In this document: piece by piece, positions 51,601-59,758 of the stretch
How positions within the stretch are numbered: the first letter of the stretch is position 1
Layout of the letters: every line of letters begins with the position of its first letter
DNA from: Strongylocentrotus droebachiensis
Taxonomy: Eukaryota; Echinodermata; Echinoidea; Camarodonta; Strongylocentrotidae
Assembly: GCA_035222895.1 (NCBI GenBank)
Contig: JAVYIG010000035.1
Span: forward strand, 1-64,000
Direction of reading: 5' to 3'
DNA length: 64,000 nucleotides
Position numbers and translations under genes: made by a program
The notes under the pieces: generated by a model
Databases searched by the model: none
Seen by the model: only the letters and a program-made list of their open reading frames with translations
What the model was told of the DNA's origin: nothing

Positions 51601-51853
51601 AATATATATCTTATATCTCCTTTTTCGCATATCCAGGATCTCAAAATAACTTGCAAAAAATCTCTTGTTATATCATTTTAAATCTATAATTCAAAAGATA
51701 AATTAATCACAGAATATTTCCCAAACTCGGATATTATCTGTAAAAATTGCTAATTTTGCAAATAACGAAACATGATTTGGCAACGGGAACATAAATATTT
51801 GTTGACTGGACTCGCAAATTTTGAACCTGTGAGCAAAAGGTTTATATCACATT

Positions 51854-51891
<38 letters not shown>

Positions 51892-52637
51892 TTTTCGGAG
51901 ATAATCAACAAAGACGATGTAATCCCTTTGACCTATAGCAAAGACCTTTAATAGTATCAAGACAACTTTCTCTGACTTACTTCTGTAATACGCTCGGCTG
52001 GAGGAGATTGCTGTGTGTATAAATCAAAACAAAATGAAAAAGGCACGAAATGTTACAAACGTTGTAAAAGAATTTGTGGAAATGTGTCAATCTTTTTCTT
52101 GAGAGCGAGAATGCAGAGATTTACCAAAACTAAGAAAACAAAATTCTTCTCGAAACCTTTATTTTTGTCAATGGATGTCATCATAAATCACAAGGACTAT
52201 GCATGCTTTTGACAGAACCCCCCGCCATAGATTAACACGTATAACATGGATTTAATGATTGTTAAATTTCCTAGTATTTCCTTCAAAGTTATTTATATGT
52301 GACTTACTTAAAATTAAAGAAGAAATATGAAGTCTCCAAAAGTGGAAGAGGGACCGCATAAATCACAGGGAATATGCATTCTTTGACAAAAAGAAGGGGA
52401 GGGCAGGCCAAATTTTGTTGTTACATGAGAAAACGTTTGCTGTTATTTTTGACGGGATGTGGCGCTTCGTGTAATACGCGTCGATTCTTATGCATGTACC
52501 CAGGGGCGTACGCAGGGGGGGGGGTTTTGGGGGTTCAAACCCCCCCCTTTGGTATTTTAATGTATGTAAACCCCCCTAAAAAAACCTAAAACCCCCCCCC
52601 CCCCCTTTGGCTTTTTGTTTTTATTTTATTTATTTTT

Positions 52638-52675
<38 letters not shown>

Positions 52676-52782
52676 ATACCCACGGCTAACCTAAATAAGG
52701 TGACCTTACCCCCCCCCCCAACGAAAAAAAATGTCAAATTTTGAAATTTTGAGACCAAAAAAAAAAAAAAAAGTGTCCGCTT

Positions 52783-52824
<42 letters not shown>

Positions 52825-55800
52825 TGAGCGACTTTTCGGCCGGCTGAGTCGTTGCGAATTTTTTTTGACCTCCAAAAAAAAAAAAAAAAGTGCACGCTTA
52901 CGCCCCCCCCCCCCCCCCCCCCCCTGAGCGACTTTTCGGCCGGCGCGATTTTCAAATTTTCGGGAGCAAAATATTTTAAAACCCCCCCCTTGAAAAAATC
53001 CTGAGTACGCCCCTGCATGTACCACTATATGCTCTTGTACTTAGAGTGGGGATGGGACTCACAACTCTTCCCTAATTAAAGCTATTTTGTCATATTAGCC
53101 GTGGCCTTTGAGAGATGTTACCTCAGTCAGCTGTGTAGATGAAGCATTTAGACCAGGTGTAGAAGATGTAAATGTATGCGTAGACACTGCAGTGATATCT
53201 GGAGGAGAACTCACTGATGCGGTCAAGGTGTGGTCGGATGGAGGCGAAGATGAGGAGGTGAGGGATGGAGAAGTCGTTTCTAACGGTACACTCGTGGTGG
53301 GTTCATTGGCTGGTGAGTCTGTAGATGACGTGCAGTCAGGAAATGTCGATAGCGTAGATCCATCTGGTGGGTTTGTGAGCATAGTCGTCGTGTTACTGAT
53401 GCTAAATATACTGCATGACCCGTAGATAGACGCCGGAGTAAAATAATTGTTGAAGCTTTCTTCGAACAGAGAACTTCCTGAACTTCCTGAATTTAAAACA
53501 ATAAAGAGCACAATAAATCATAGATAGAATTTGTCAATAACGCATATTTCGTGAAGTTGAAAATGATTTGACTTTGCTTTGAGTAGAGTGTTGTCTGCAA
53601 TTATATCACGGAGGACTATTGTCCTGGCTTCTATTCCTAAGTTATTGACCATAACTTTTAATTAAGTCGATGAATCAAGATTTGTCAAACTCTATCTCTT
53701 TCACCTCCAACATCCTACGAAACTGTTCATTTCATACGCAGGATTTGCTAGCCCTTTTCAAATGGGTGTGGTTAAACAAAAATGCTGACCCGGTAGCTGA
53801 AGTCGACAAATCTCAAGTTACGCAAAGCCACGATGAAAGATATTATGATCAAATATAGGTTCGAAGCAGCAATCGATTTCATTAACGTGCATTCATTTTC
53901 GGGGAATTTTCTCCACTCGTTGCTCCCCTGTTTCATTTTTAAACTTGTTGCATTCCATTTCGTTTCGAATCGCCGAATTTTCTAAACATGCACATTCAAA
54001 TTAAACCTTGGTTCAGTCAATTTGGAAATGCGTAAGGGTCATTCAATTTCGCCAATGTTGAGTGGGATGAGAATTCTTTGGCGAATTGCGGTTTTATTTT
54101 CGTCTATGGGCAACCTCTTTCGCAATCGGGTCATTCAAATTAAAACTAGACCTCATAATCATAGTATGAGGCTCAATGTTTATTCGGATATTCAGTATTT
54201 TGTGTTCATTTATTCTTTTTCTCTATGATCTTTTCTGACATGATTTCACATTATACATTCTTCTTATTTGTATGATATATTTATATTGCATTTTATCTTT
54301 CGACATTCTTTATTTTTGACGAAACATCTCATTCAGATCTTCAGATTTTTCAATATAAATGTCTTTGAGGTTATTTTTGTAATGGTTTGTTTTGATCAAT
54401 CTTGAATGAGTAGGTGATCTTTCTTTCTTTTCTTTATTCATCATTGTATTTTGTTTCCATCATGTCCATATCTATTAAAGCTGAACTCTACCTCTGTCCA
54501 GGATTTGTTTATATATAGCTTGTGCTTAGAAGAGAAGTCACAAATTGTGCACCTTCTCTGTGGACAGTTACCTGTGTAATGAAAGATATCTACTAACGAA
54601 TACGCATGTAATTCCTCCAATTAAACTTTGCATAAAATTATTCAAACAGAAGTATATTTAGTGAAAAATTAACATCAAATGAAAAGCAATGCACAGATGT
54701 CACATTATGTATGACTAATTACGAAATTGAATGCACGAAGACATACCACCGTCTGTCCGGCGCAAATTTGAATGCTCTTTGCACGCTTTTATAAATTGAA
54801 TGCTCGTTTTGCACGTCTCTCTGACAAGAGTATGAATTCGCATGCTACTAAATCAAATTGAATGACGCAATTAGCTTTTTGAATGTTGATCTACATAATT
54901 CGGATGCTAAGTTTACAAAGTTGGGCGGGAAAACCTATAATATTAAATGGTCAAAAAGATGATGGTCATGATGATCATAATCACAGTTATAACAATATTG
55001 TTGATGATAGTAGCAGTAGTAGTAGTATTTATGACAATAAAGATATAGATAATAATGATGATAATAATAATAATAATGATCATGATAAATATTTCAATAA
55101 TAAGAGTAATGACATCAACAACAATGGTAGAACAAGCAGCCGTAAGTGTAATGATATTGATAAGTTTTTAATTTATAGGCCTACTTGCTACATTCATATC
55201 GAAATATTGAGCCTAATACTAAAATTTTACTTCACATTATATAAAAAGGCTAGTATTCATACGCAACAAATACGTTCGTTAGCCTTAAAAGGCTAAGGTT
55301 ATCCCCATTCAAAAAGGCCTTACATCACATACACTAATCTTTATGAATGGATATATCACATGCGTATTCTACAGACAGGACTGCATTGATCAAGACTATT
55401 CCAACGTCCACCAATATAGCTTCCCCTTTGTTTAACAATCAAGAGGAACTGAGTAGATTAGTTAATCAAATTAGCTAGGCAATCAAGTAGGCATTACATT
55501 AAACTACCCATGCATTTTTGTCATTGATGGATACATCACCTGTGTATTCTACAGACACGTCTGCATCGATGTAGATGTAATCATAGTCCGCCGCATCACC
55601 TTTGCCTGGTGCAAACCCCAAGCAGTACTGGGTAGAGTAGTTAGCTACTAGAATATAGGCCAGACTCTCACAGGTATATGTGTTACAGTGAACAATGTTG
55701 TTAGCTGCATCCGTGGCGTCCACGGTCGCTGTATTAGTCCCTCCAGTCCCGTCACCTGATTTGACAGTCACGGTAGCATTTATGACCTGGATGGTGTCCA

Positions 55801-55854
55801 GTGAGCCACTTGGACACGCAGGGAATCTTGGACTGCATGTACTCGCGGAGGTAT
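30525..55854 (-). CDS. Adhesion GPCR gene 2 (nearly complete; first exon(s) missing)
   Basis: Spliced minus-strand gene. Exons in transcript order: 55854-55540, 53486-53122, 45512-45416, 44306-44181, 43312-43107, 41073-41018, 40350-40233, 39761-39667, 38990-38885, 36222-36069, 35265-35199, 35009-34943, 33456-33368, 32733-32604, 31973-31932, 31491-31390 (or to 31405, then 30623-30525). Every junction has GT-AG ends and compatible phase. Order of parts: Cys-containing module, mucin-like stalk, two linkers, GAIN core, GPS with cleavage motif, TM1-TM7, short tail. The membrane domain resembles the latrophilin/ADGRE group (VEGVHLY in TM3, CWL in loop 2, IWAFTGPA in TM5, YCFLNSE in TM7). Known role of the family: cell-surface receptors that self-cleave at the GPS and are activated by the exposed tethered peptide. 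The GAIN domain appears short, and no lectin, olfactomedin or HRM domain is seen. The ligand is unknown. The start and signal peptide are not in the window. Confidence 0.9.
31390..31491 (-). CDS. Gene 2 exon: C-terminal tail, form 1
   Basis: Acceptor AACAG|GTT; encodes VRNAIREHVRKSRESRAS and a short Thr/Ser-rich end, stop at 31390-31392 (34 codons with stop). VRNAI is the normal start of the cytoplasmic helix after NSE. A possible donor (CTGAA|GTAAAT at 31405) just before the stop would allow splicing to 30623 instead. Confidence 0.9.
   Translation of the reverse strand, partial: VRNAIREHVRKSRESRASITNPSTVSTTEVNEV
31932..31973 (-). CDS. Gene 2 exon: TM7
   Basis: A 42-base microexon (acceptor TTGCAG|GGG, donor GGAG|GTATGT; phase 0 in, 0 out) encoding GFFVAWLYCFLNSE, the diagnostic TM7 block of adhesion GPCRs. 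Confidence 0.95.
32604..32733 (-). CDS. Gene 2 exon: TM6, extracellular loop 3 and TM7 start
   Basis: A 130-base exon (acceptor TTGCAG|A, donor TTCAG|GTATCT; phase 2 in, 0 out). Encodes LLLFPLLGIAWLLTPVVAV (TM6), loop 3 and LNSLQ at the TM7 start, as usual in the family. Confidence 0.93.
32820..33020. repeat. (CA)n-rich microsatellite
   Basis: Degenerate ACACAC/ACGCAC array in an intron of gene 2; open frames across it are artefacts. Confidence 0.85.
33368..33456 (-). CDS. Gene 2 exon: TM5 end and intracellular loop 3
   Basis: An 89-base exon (acceptor TTCTAG|GTC, donor TCAA|GTAATA; phase 0 in, 2 out) encoding VNVVILLLVVKTVVSASRG and a charged loop (DNDKIKQI). Confidence 0.9.
34170..34620. 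repeat. Dispersed repeat also at 22160-22760
   Basis: Intronic counterpart, between the exons 34943-35009 and 33368-33456 of gene 2. Confidence 0.6.
34943..35009 (-). CDS. Gene 2 exon: extracellular loop 2 and TM5 start
   Basis: A 67-base exon (acceptor ATACAG|T, donor ACTC|GTAAGA; phase 2 in, 0 out). Encodes CWLNPTDGTIWAFTGPAIAI; the CWL, IWxFxGP and following hydrophobic residues are hallmarks of the latrophilin/ADGRE-type membrane domain. Confidence 0.93.
35199..35265 (-). CDS. Gene 2 exon: TM4
   Basis: A 67-base exon (acceptor CGAAG|GT, donor CTAAG|GTGAGC; phase 1 in, 2 out) encoding GGPAVILIITGGVKH and the start of extracellular loop 2. Confidence 0.9.
35515..35840. repeat. Dispersed repeat also at 23190-23535
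   Basis: Intronic counterpart, between the exons 36069-36222 and 35199-35265 of gene 2. Confidence 0.7.
36069..36222 (-). CDS. Gene 2 exon: TM3 and start of TM4
   Basis: A 154-base exon (acceptor GCATAG|TCT, donor TGGG|GTAGGT; phase 0 in, 1 out). It contains the conserved TM3 Cys (SACKAYAF), HYFSLAMMFWMLVEGVHLY, then the second intracellular loop and GILGWG at the TM4 start. The Cys should pair with that of CWL in loop 2. Confidence 0.93.
36223..38884. other. Intron of gene 2 between TM2 and TM3 exons
   Basis: About 2.7 kb. Contains AT-rich sequence and, at about 38010-38100 on the minus strand, a tRNA-like stretch (TTGATTCCCGGCAG near the T-arm position and GGGGTTTAGCTA near the start) lacking a convincing fold. 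No exon seen. Confidence 0.6.
38885..38990 (-). CDS. Gene 2 exon: intracellular loop 1 and TM2
   Basis: A 106-base exon (acceptor ACATAG|A, donor TGAG|GTAATC; phase 2 in, 0 out). RSLAADRVIIHANL is the typical first intracellular loop (Arg-Ser-Leu ... Ile-His-x-Asn-Leu) leading into TM2 (MVTILFVDITFFAGI). Confidence 0.92.
39667..39761 (-). CDS. Gene 2 exon: TM1
   Basis: A 95-base exon (acceptor TTTCAG|GAT, donor CTCAG|GTAAAC; phase 0 in, 2 out). Encodes the first transmembrane helix, ILTWVGLGLSVTSLVISLIT, after a short acidic linker (DGDIISD). Confidence 0.92.
40233..40350 (-). CDS. Gene 2 exon: GPS autoproteolysis motif and tethered peptide
   Basis: A 118-base exon (acceptor TTTTAAG|G, donor GCTG|GTAAGA; phase 2 in, 0 out). 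It contains WSSTGC, then CYCDHMTSFAILV: the Cys-x-Cys and His of the GPS followed by the predicted cleavage point between Met and Thr. Family consensus is His-Leu|Thr/Ser; here Leu is replaced by Met, a conservative change. TSFAILVSLL would be the N-terminus of the membrane fragment and tethered agonist. Confidence 0.93.
41018..41073 (-). CDS. Gene 2 exon: start of GPS motif
   Basis: A 56-base exon (acceptor CTGTAG|ATG, donor CCAG|GTAATA; phase 0 in, 2 out) encoding YFSPTCSFWDIKT, the typical Cys-x-Phe-Trp-Asp opening of the GPS motif. Splits the motif with the next exon. Confidence 0.9.
41197..43087. mobile_element. 1.9-kb foldback-type intronic element
   Basis: Left 41197-41420 and right about 42880-43087 are inverted copies (left TACCTGTCGTCATTTTTC against the complement of the right end, then CATGGTAAC/ GTTACCATG, GTAGCTGG/CCAGCTAC and other blocks). 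It fills most of the intron between the GAIN exon and the first GPS exon. Interior repeats of GCCATGGTAAC type recur. Confidence 0.6.
43107..43312 (-). CDS. Gene 2 exon: GAIN domain core
   Basis: A 206-base exon (acceptor CTGCAG|AT, donor CTACA|GTGAGT; phase 1 in, 0 out), 68 codons. The strand pattern ending VSIPFSFTIIHST is the region that in GAIN subdomain B immediately precedes the GPS; VASNVITAAVF is the conserved hydrophobic strand before it. It includes one Asn-Ala-Thr sequon. Only subdomain B is evident. Confidence 0.85.
43431..43956. mobile_element. 526-bp GC-rich MITE, 8-bp target duplication
   Basis: Flanked by AGGCATTA at 43423-43430 and 43957-43964. Imperfect terminal inverted repeats (left GTCACATTTGCCGCCGCGGC; right complement similar). 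The interior is rich in CGGCCGCCGTA-type blocks in both orientations. It stands out from the AT-rich intron. 8-bp duplication suggests a hAT-type transposase (inference). Confidence 0.75.
44181..44306 (-). CDS. Gene 2 exon: extracellular Cys-pair segment
   Basis: A 126-base exon (pyrimidine-rich acceptor CACGCTAG|AT, donor AAAG|GTAGGG; phase 1 in, 1 out) encoding 42 residues with Cys in DLCATEW and YFCERND and a Trp between them. This resembles the short Cys/Trp segments that precede the GAIN domain in several adhesion GPCRs, but it is too short to call a hormone-receptor motif. Confidence 0.8.
45009..45160. mobile_element. 152-bp MITE
   Basis: Ends GGGCCCCGTCTTATAAAGAG and the complement of CAACTCTTTATAAGAC; short inverted-repeat element in the intron between the exons 45416-45512 and 44181-44306. 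Confidence 0.65.
45416..45512 (-). CDS. Gene 2 exon: linker before GAIN
   Basis: A 97-base exon (acceptor CATATAG|GAG, donor CAATA|GTAAGT; phase 0 in, 1 out), 32 codons beginning EDLQLLLNPDIIEQKVFDIG. Joins in phase to 44306 (A plus AT gives Asn). Nearly identical to 728-824, which establishes that the two genes share this exon. Confidence 0.85.
45923..46116 (+). repeat. 5' LTR
   Basis: 194 bp beginning TGTAGTATAATGTGC. It contains an extra ~35 bp near the end, around ACCAGGGATATGTGAGTTAC, with a CCAGGG...CCCTGG inverted pair absent from the 3' LTR. Otherwise it matches the 3' LTR with scattered differences. Confidence 0.9.
46143..46568 (+). pseudogene. gag region, 5' part, frameshifted
   Basis: Starts at ATG 46143 after the primer-binding site. 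110 codons of capsid-type sequence (for example WFKRYRTASGL, AFEAHFNIRKN), then a stop at 46473. Capsid-like sequence continues in a neighbouring frame to about 46558, where a second shift returns it to the first frame. Two shifts of opposite effect therefore break it. Confidence 0.85.
46569..47402 (+). pseudogene. gag 3' part (zinc knuckle) and protease
   Basis: Contains a CCHC knuckle (CHKCGQIGHFRAVC) preceded by a partial second cluster (CMFCCRQKYDRANC), then the aspartic protease active-site motif LDSGAAVTV. The frame shifts near 47385, before the reverse transcriptase. Confidence 0.9.
47385..48246 (+). pseudogene. Reverse transcriptase domain
   Basis: Typical Ty3/gypsy blocks: KPSGAIRICVDLTQLN, FTKLDANSGFWQLPL, RLPFGITSAPEIFQ, and the catalytic HMDDVLI. 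A stop at 48244 separates it from RNase H in the same frame. Confidence 0.92.
48247..48909 (+). pseudogene. RNase H domain
   Basis: AADASSTGVGAILLQ carries the first catalytic Asp; EKEALAATWACEKF the Glu; IETDHKPL the next Asp; TADALSRAP closes the domain. An in-frame stop at 48907 separates it from integrase. Confidence 0.92.
48910..50073 (+). pseudogene. Integrase domain
   Basis: An HHCC-type zinc-binding region (HQGHLGITKC ... CTTCAIH), then the catalytic core with Asp in GMDLFEY, Asp in VISDNGPQFA and Glu in QANGEAGRG. Ends at 50073; the C-terminal tail is variable and rich in Pro/Thr. Confidence 0.92.
50287..50445 (+). repeat. 3' LTR
   Basis: 159 bp beginning TGTTGTATAATGTGC and ending CACAATA. 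Differences from the 5' LTR indicate the insertion is not brand new. Confidence 0.9.
51858..51890. repeat. (TA)n microsatellite
   Basis: Uninterrupted TA dinucleotides in the intron of gene 2 between the exons 53122-53486 and 45416-45512. Confidence 0.95.
52501..53015. mobile_element. 515-bp hAT-type MITE with homopolymer interior
   Basis: Ends CAGGGGCGTACGCAGG and complement of CCTGAGTACGCCCCTG, flanked by the perfect 8-bp duplication CATGTACC (52493-52500, 53016-53023). Copy A has the empty site near 1953. The interior is mostly long A and C runs and a repeated GAGCGACTTTTCGGCCGGC. Inserted about 100 bp past the donor of the stalk exon of gene 2. Confidence 0.9.
53122..53486 (-). CDS. Gene 2 exon: Ser/Thr/Pro-rich stalk
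   Basis: A 365-base exon (acceptor AATTCAG|GA, donor CTGAG|GTAACA; phase 1 in, 0 out). After a short variable start (SSGSSLFEESFNNYF) it contains one Cys, an NTTT sequon, one more Cys (FPDCTSS) and then about 80 residues rich in Ser, Thr and Pro. Likely an extended O-glycosylated stalk lifting the N-terminal module above the GAIN domain. The downstream intron carries the hAT-type MITE (52501-53015) and the MITE with nested LTR element (45803-50982). Confidence 0.8.
53858..54935. mobile_element. 1.08-kb element with inverted subterminal repeats
   Basis: Present only in copy B and bracketed by TATA. The left part carries several CATTCAAATT-like words (for example near 53893, 53993, 54040, 54132), the right part the complementary AATTTGAATG-like words (near 54727, 54769, 54798, 54858). 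Ends are short (GGTT...AACC). No coding capacity. Confidence 0.7.
55335..55480 (-). pseudogene. Decayed partial duplicate of the module exon (copy B)
   Basis: Counterpart of 3180-3330, next to the module exon 55540-55854. Same relation to the exon's 3' end, likewise not open. Confidence 0.6.
55540..55854 (-). CDS. Gene 2 exon: N-terminal Cys-containing module
   Basis: A 315-base exon (acceptor CTACAAAG|AT, donor ACACAG|GTGATG; phase 1 in, 1 out). Paralogue of 3378-3689: shared blocks include GGT.TATVDAT, ANNIVHC, SLAYILVANYSTQYCLG and VSVEYTG; loops differ in sequence and length. It has Cys in FPACPSG, HCNTYTC and QYCLG. If the donor were ignored the frame would run 13 more codons to a stop, giving a secreted module alone; the spliced form joins in phase to the stalk exon. 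Confidence 0.75.
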
Positions 55855-56371
55855 CTTTGTAGCGAATCAAACATAACAAAAGAGAACGTGCCTATATATT
55901 ATATACATTCCCATCGTATAATATGCTTTTACGAAAGAAAAAGGAAAAGAAAAGGGAAAATCCTAGGAGAATAATATGCAATAAGTTAAATAATACATAA
56001 TTGTAGAGTTTGTGCGGAAATGTCTGATGAACAATAGTTAATGCGTGCAAAATGGTTTAACCTTCCATCTTTATTGTATGAAAATTATGCCATAAAAGTT
56101 CACGTATTGCGTCACAATAAACAAGATAATTTTACTTCAAATAGGATTTCTCTTCCTAAATATTCATCGGTAGTCACTCCACCCGGTTGATACCTATTCA
56201 TTGCCCCACCCATCAAATATTTGATTCACTTACTCTCTGAACATTACTTAGAGATCCAACCTTCAACCTTTAAGAGACCGTAATCTTCGACATTTTTGAC
56301 CTTTTGGTCTTTTATCTCGCATACACTTTCCCTCAAAATTCATTCATTGTGAAATATAGAAGCCATCTTAC

Positions 56372-57310
56372 CTAGGCGTATTTGGTAACACAAAAGCTCT
56401 CCACTTGTGCTAGGTAAGATCTGAATCCGTAATTATACCCAAGTATGAAATATAAGAGGAAAAAAATCATGGTAACATCAAAATAATGAAATGAAGATAT
56501 GAACAATTTTTGGACCTCAGTAACATAATCTACAAGATATAAACAGTTTGTAAATATTTTAAGATAAATTTTACTTGAATCAAATCTGTACGAACACTCC
56601 GGTATTCATCATTTATCAAAAACCTCCGTCCCATTCCCTTCAGACTTTGAGAATAAATGGCTTTCGTCTTCTAATATTTTGTTTGAGTAATAGCTTAAAG
56701 CAGCGATTCTATACAAATAATTATATCAATGGAAAGCTAATGCCCTCAGAAATCGGGAAAAAAATATTTAAGATTTTGTTTATACTTAATCATTCAAAAA
56801 TGACAATGTATGAATGAAATATGGCCAATATCAGAAATTAACAAAATGGCTCATAGATGACGTAACGCATCGGTAAAAACAAAATCTCCTGGTTAGGCAC
56901 AATAACCTTACATAATGCCACATGCCATGAGAGTTTCATGTACATGAGATACTCACAACACAAAATTCATTCAGAAAGAATAGGAACTAAAGAAGATTCT
57001 GACGAAATCAATAGGTGCTCTGCCATGCTTCGCGGCAGATCACTTAATTTACAACAATATGTAAGTTATATTGCGATCGCCATTGCAGGGCATCATTCGT
57101 GCTCAAATCACACCGACCAACAAAATCAATCACATTTGTCGTATATTGGTCAGTGGAGGCTAATTGAAACAAATTTCCCAACACTCTTTGTTGTCAATAT
57201 TAATACCTATTTTAGCCTTTTTAGCCTCCTAACACTCGTCTTCTCCACCGGCTTCCAATTCCAATCTCTGCCGTCTAGTCTGATAATAAAGTTCGTAATT
57301 TGCGATGGTA
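56372..57310. other. Upstream intron of gene 2, conserved with copy A
   Basis: Matches 4240-6130 apart from insertions. No convincing exon. A strong donor-like CCTAG|GTAAGA on the minus strand at 56372 is also conserved in copy A (4261). Confidence 0.5.
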
Positions 57311-57930
57311 CATTACGCCCGGCCCCCCTCTCCCCACTCAGTGTTATTTAGGGTACGCGTATGCTTGTTCCCTCCCTTTGAAAGCACCCCCTACCTCAGG
57401 AGTGCCAACATTTTAAATATTGCCCAGGAGTCCAGAGAGAGAGAGAGAGAGAGACAAAAAACACCACCTTTTTGATAGTTTATAACCGCCTTTTTAAATT
57501 TCTCAGGAACCCAAAGAGAGAGAGAAAGAGAAAAAACACCCCCTTTTTAGAGAAATCTCCGGTGGAAAAGTCAAATACACCCCTTTTTTTACAATAAGAC
57601 AAATCTTGGGCGGGACTTTGTCGCCCGAAAAGTTCCCCTTTACCGTAGATTTCGGGAGCTAGAATGCCGTCCCTCCGACCCCAGAGTGGGGTCGAATCAA
57701 ACACGATCAAACATGTCATGTAAACACGTATTTTGTATTCAGAAAATATAATAAACTGAAAGCTTGCCCATTGATATCATCAATATCATCGTCACTCAGT
57801 TCAGACGACATATACTGCAGATCAAAGTTACTGTCTGGCCTGAATTCACTCATTTTATGGATACTTAATCATTACATTTAATGATAATATGGCTGCTTTC
57901 GATCGTCTAGCGCGTGTTTATACGTCAATA

Positions 57931-58373
57931 GGGACTTTTAGAATGAGTGAACGAGAACACGACGAACGCCGACTGATCATGCGTGTCAACGTACTTAACT
58001 GCCCATGTTGGCTACAATTAGAAATCTTTTAGATTGCACTCGACGATATGCATGCAGGAAGTAACACAATAAACATCACGGACAAAGAAAGAGGACATTC
58101 CTCATTCTACCCTCAACAAAAGAACATCCCTTCACTGCTAATATGTACATATGTGTAGAACAGGTGCATGTGACACCTGTTCTACACATTTCAGCATGTA
58201 AAGGCGCTTTATAAATGTCAATATGTATGTATGTATTGCATGTACTAGATTTAGGAAAATCAAGGTTGACGCATTCTCGATCGCCGACTGAGACCACTTG
58301 ACGCAGGCGCAGTGCCTTAAAATGACGCCACACGTTGCAGTCAAAGCTCTTGACGTGCATTTCTAAAAGTCCC
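57931..58373. mobile_element. 443-bp MITE with TA target
   Basis: Ends GGGACTTTTAGAA and complement, flanked by TA; copy A lacks it (near 6379). The interior contains a hairpin, TGTGTAGAACAGGTG with its complement at 58150-58190. Confidence 0.8.
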
Positions 58374-58546
58374 TATTATGTGAATCCGGAAGACGCATTG
58401 CTTCAATCGCCTACGTATGATCGAAGCGCCTAGTTTGTTTGTTTTTTGTTGAAATATATGACACGTTTCACTTTTTTTCGACCATAAGCTTTCATTTGAC
58501 AAACAATGTCTAATTTAACAAAGGGCACGAGCAAATTGACTCGGTA

Positions 58547-58602
58547 TAGAGCCTGGGGCCTGGAGACTATTGATCTACCACTGAGCTATTGCACCTCCTC
58601 AA
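58547..58602 (-). repeat. tRNA-like box A, duplicate
   Basis: Copy B counterpart of 6550-6605, with the same box A and no T-arm. Confidence 0.5.
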
Positions 58603-58855
58603 TCCTGAGTGTGTTTCAAAGTATCTTGACACAATTGCAAAGACTTTCAAGAAATAAATTTAAGGCTAAATTTGTTTGATTGTCATATCCGCACATTTCA
58701 AAAGTTCTCCAAGGCTATATGGAAATTGTCGTATAGGTTGATTTAGGAAGACTTTTGCGATAGTGTTCTTTTGTTTTCTTCTCTAAAGAACCGGCTTTTA
58801 AGGGGTCATGAACCTTCGTAAAATGTGGGTCTTCTTTCGTGTCCATCATCTGAGC

Positions 58856-59100
58856 TCAAATGTTTTTCCAGGCTCTTGCACACCGAAGAGTCCTCTCATT
58901 TGCTGCCACTAGGTCTTCCAGGCAGTATTGGCCATCTAGGAGAGTGGGGCAAAGGTGTGGCATAGATTGCACGAATGTTCCACACTCACAGTCTGTGTGT
59001 GTGTGTGTCATCTGTGTATCCCCATTTATGCGTTGTATTTGCATCGCCCAACCCCTGTGCGAAGCATATTGAGGGACTTCCACATCTTCCAGTCACATAT
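58856..59100 (-). pseudogene. Fossil LINE C-terminal fragment (copy B)
   Basis: Identical in protein sequence to 6860-7087. Split from its upstream part by the MITE inserted near 59124. Confidence 0.45.
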
Positions 59101-59123
59101 ATGGCCAGGTGGCAGCTGTTCTT

Positions 59124-59758
59124 AAAGGCCCGGTCACACAGCCTTTCGCGTCTGTATCGCGGGTAAAATTTCGCGATTTTTTTTTGCCCGCGGTTGCCCG
59201 TGGTGGAAAATGTGCAAAATTGGCTTACCCGCGGTTTACCCGTGGTATGCCCGCGGAACAGACGCCGGCGACTGTTCCGCGTCCTTATCGCGGGTGAAGC
59301 GCGGCGGTACCGCGGCCTACCACGCTTACACGCGGTACACACGCTAATGCACGTGATAACAACGCGGTACAGACGCGGAACAAACGTGCTATGACCGTGC
59401 TCCACCCGCGATTACCCGCTAAAATTTCGCGTCCAATTCCGCGTGTAACCACGTCTTAACCGCGGCCGTAGCACGTCCTAGCACGTTCGTTCCGCGTCTG
59501 TACCGCGTCTTTACCGCGTGTGTACCACGTGTACCGCCCGCGATTACCCGCGGTCTAAATTTTTGGGCAGCCCAAAACTTTTTCGCGCGGCCAACCGCGT
59601 GTGAATTTCTTACCGCGTGTAACGACGGGTAAAGTACGGCTGTATTGCGTCTTTATCGCGACCTCAAAGCGTCCAACAGCGTCTGCTTCACGGGCAGAAA
59701 TTTTTGGCCGTGATTCGGCCGCGATACGCCCGTGGAGGGCTGTGTGACCGGGCCTTTA
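59124..59758. mobile_element. ~635-bp GC-rich MITE
   Basis: Ends AAAGGCCCGGTCACACAGCC and exact complement; copy A has the empty site TGTTCTTAAGTTGG near 7117. Boundaries are ambiguous by 1-3 bases, and the target is TTAA- or TTA-like. The interior is packed with CCGCGT/ACGCGG words and is far more GC-rich than its surroundings. No transposase. Confidence 0.85.
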
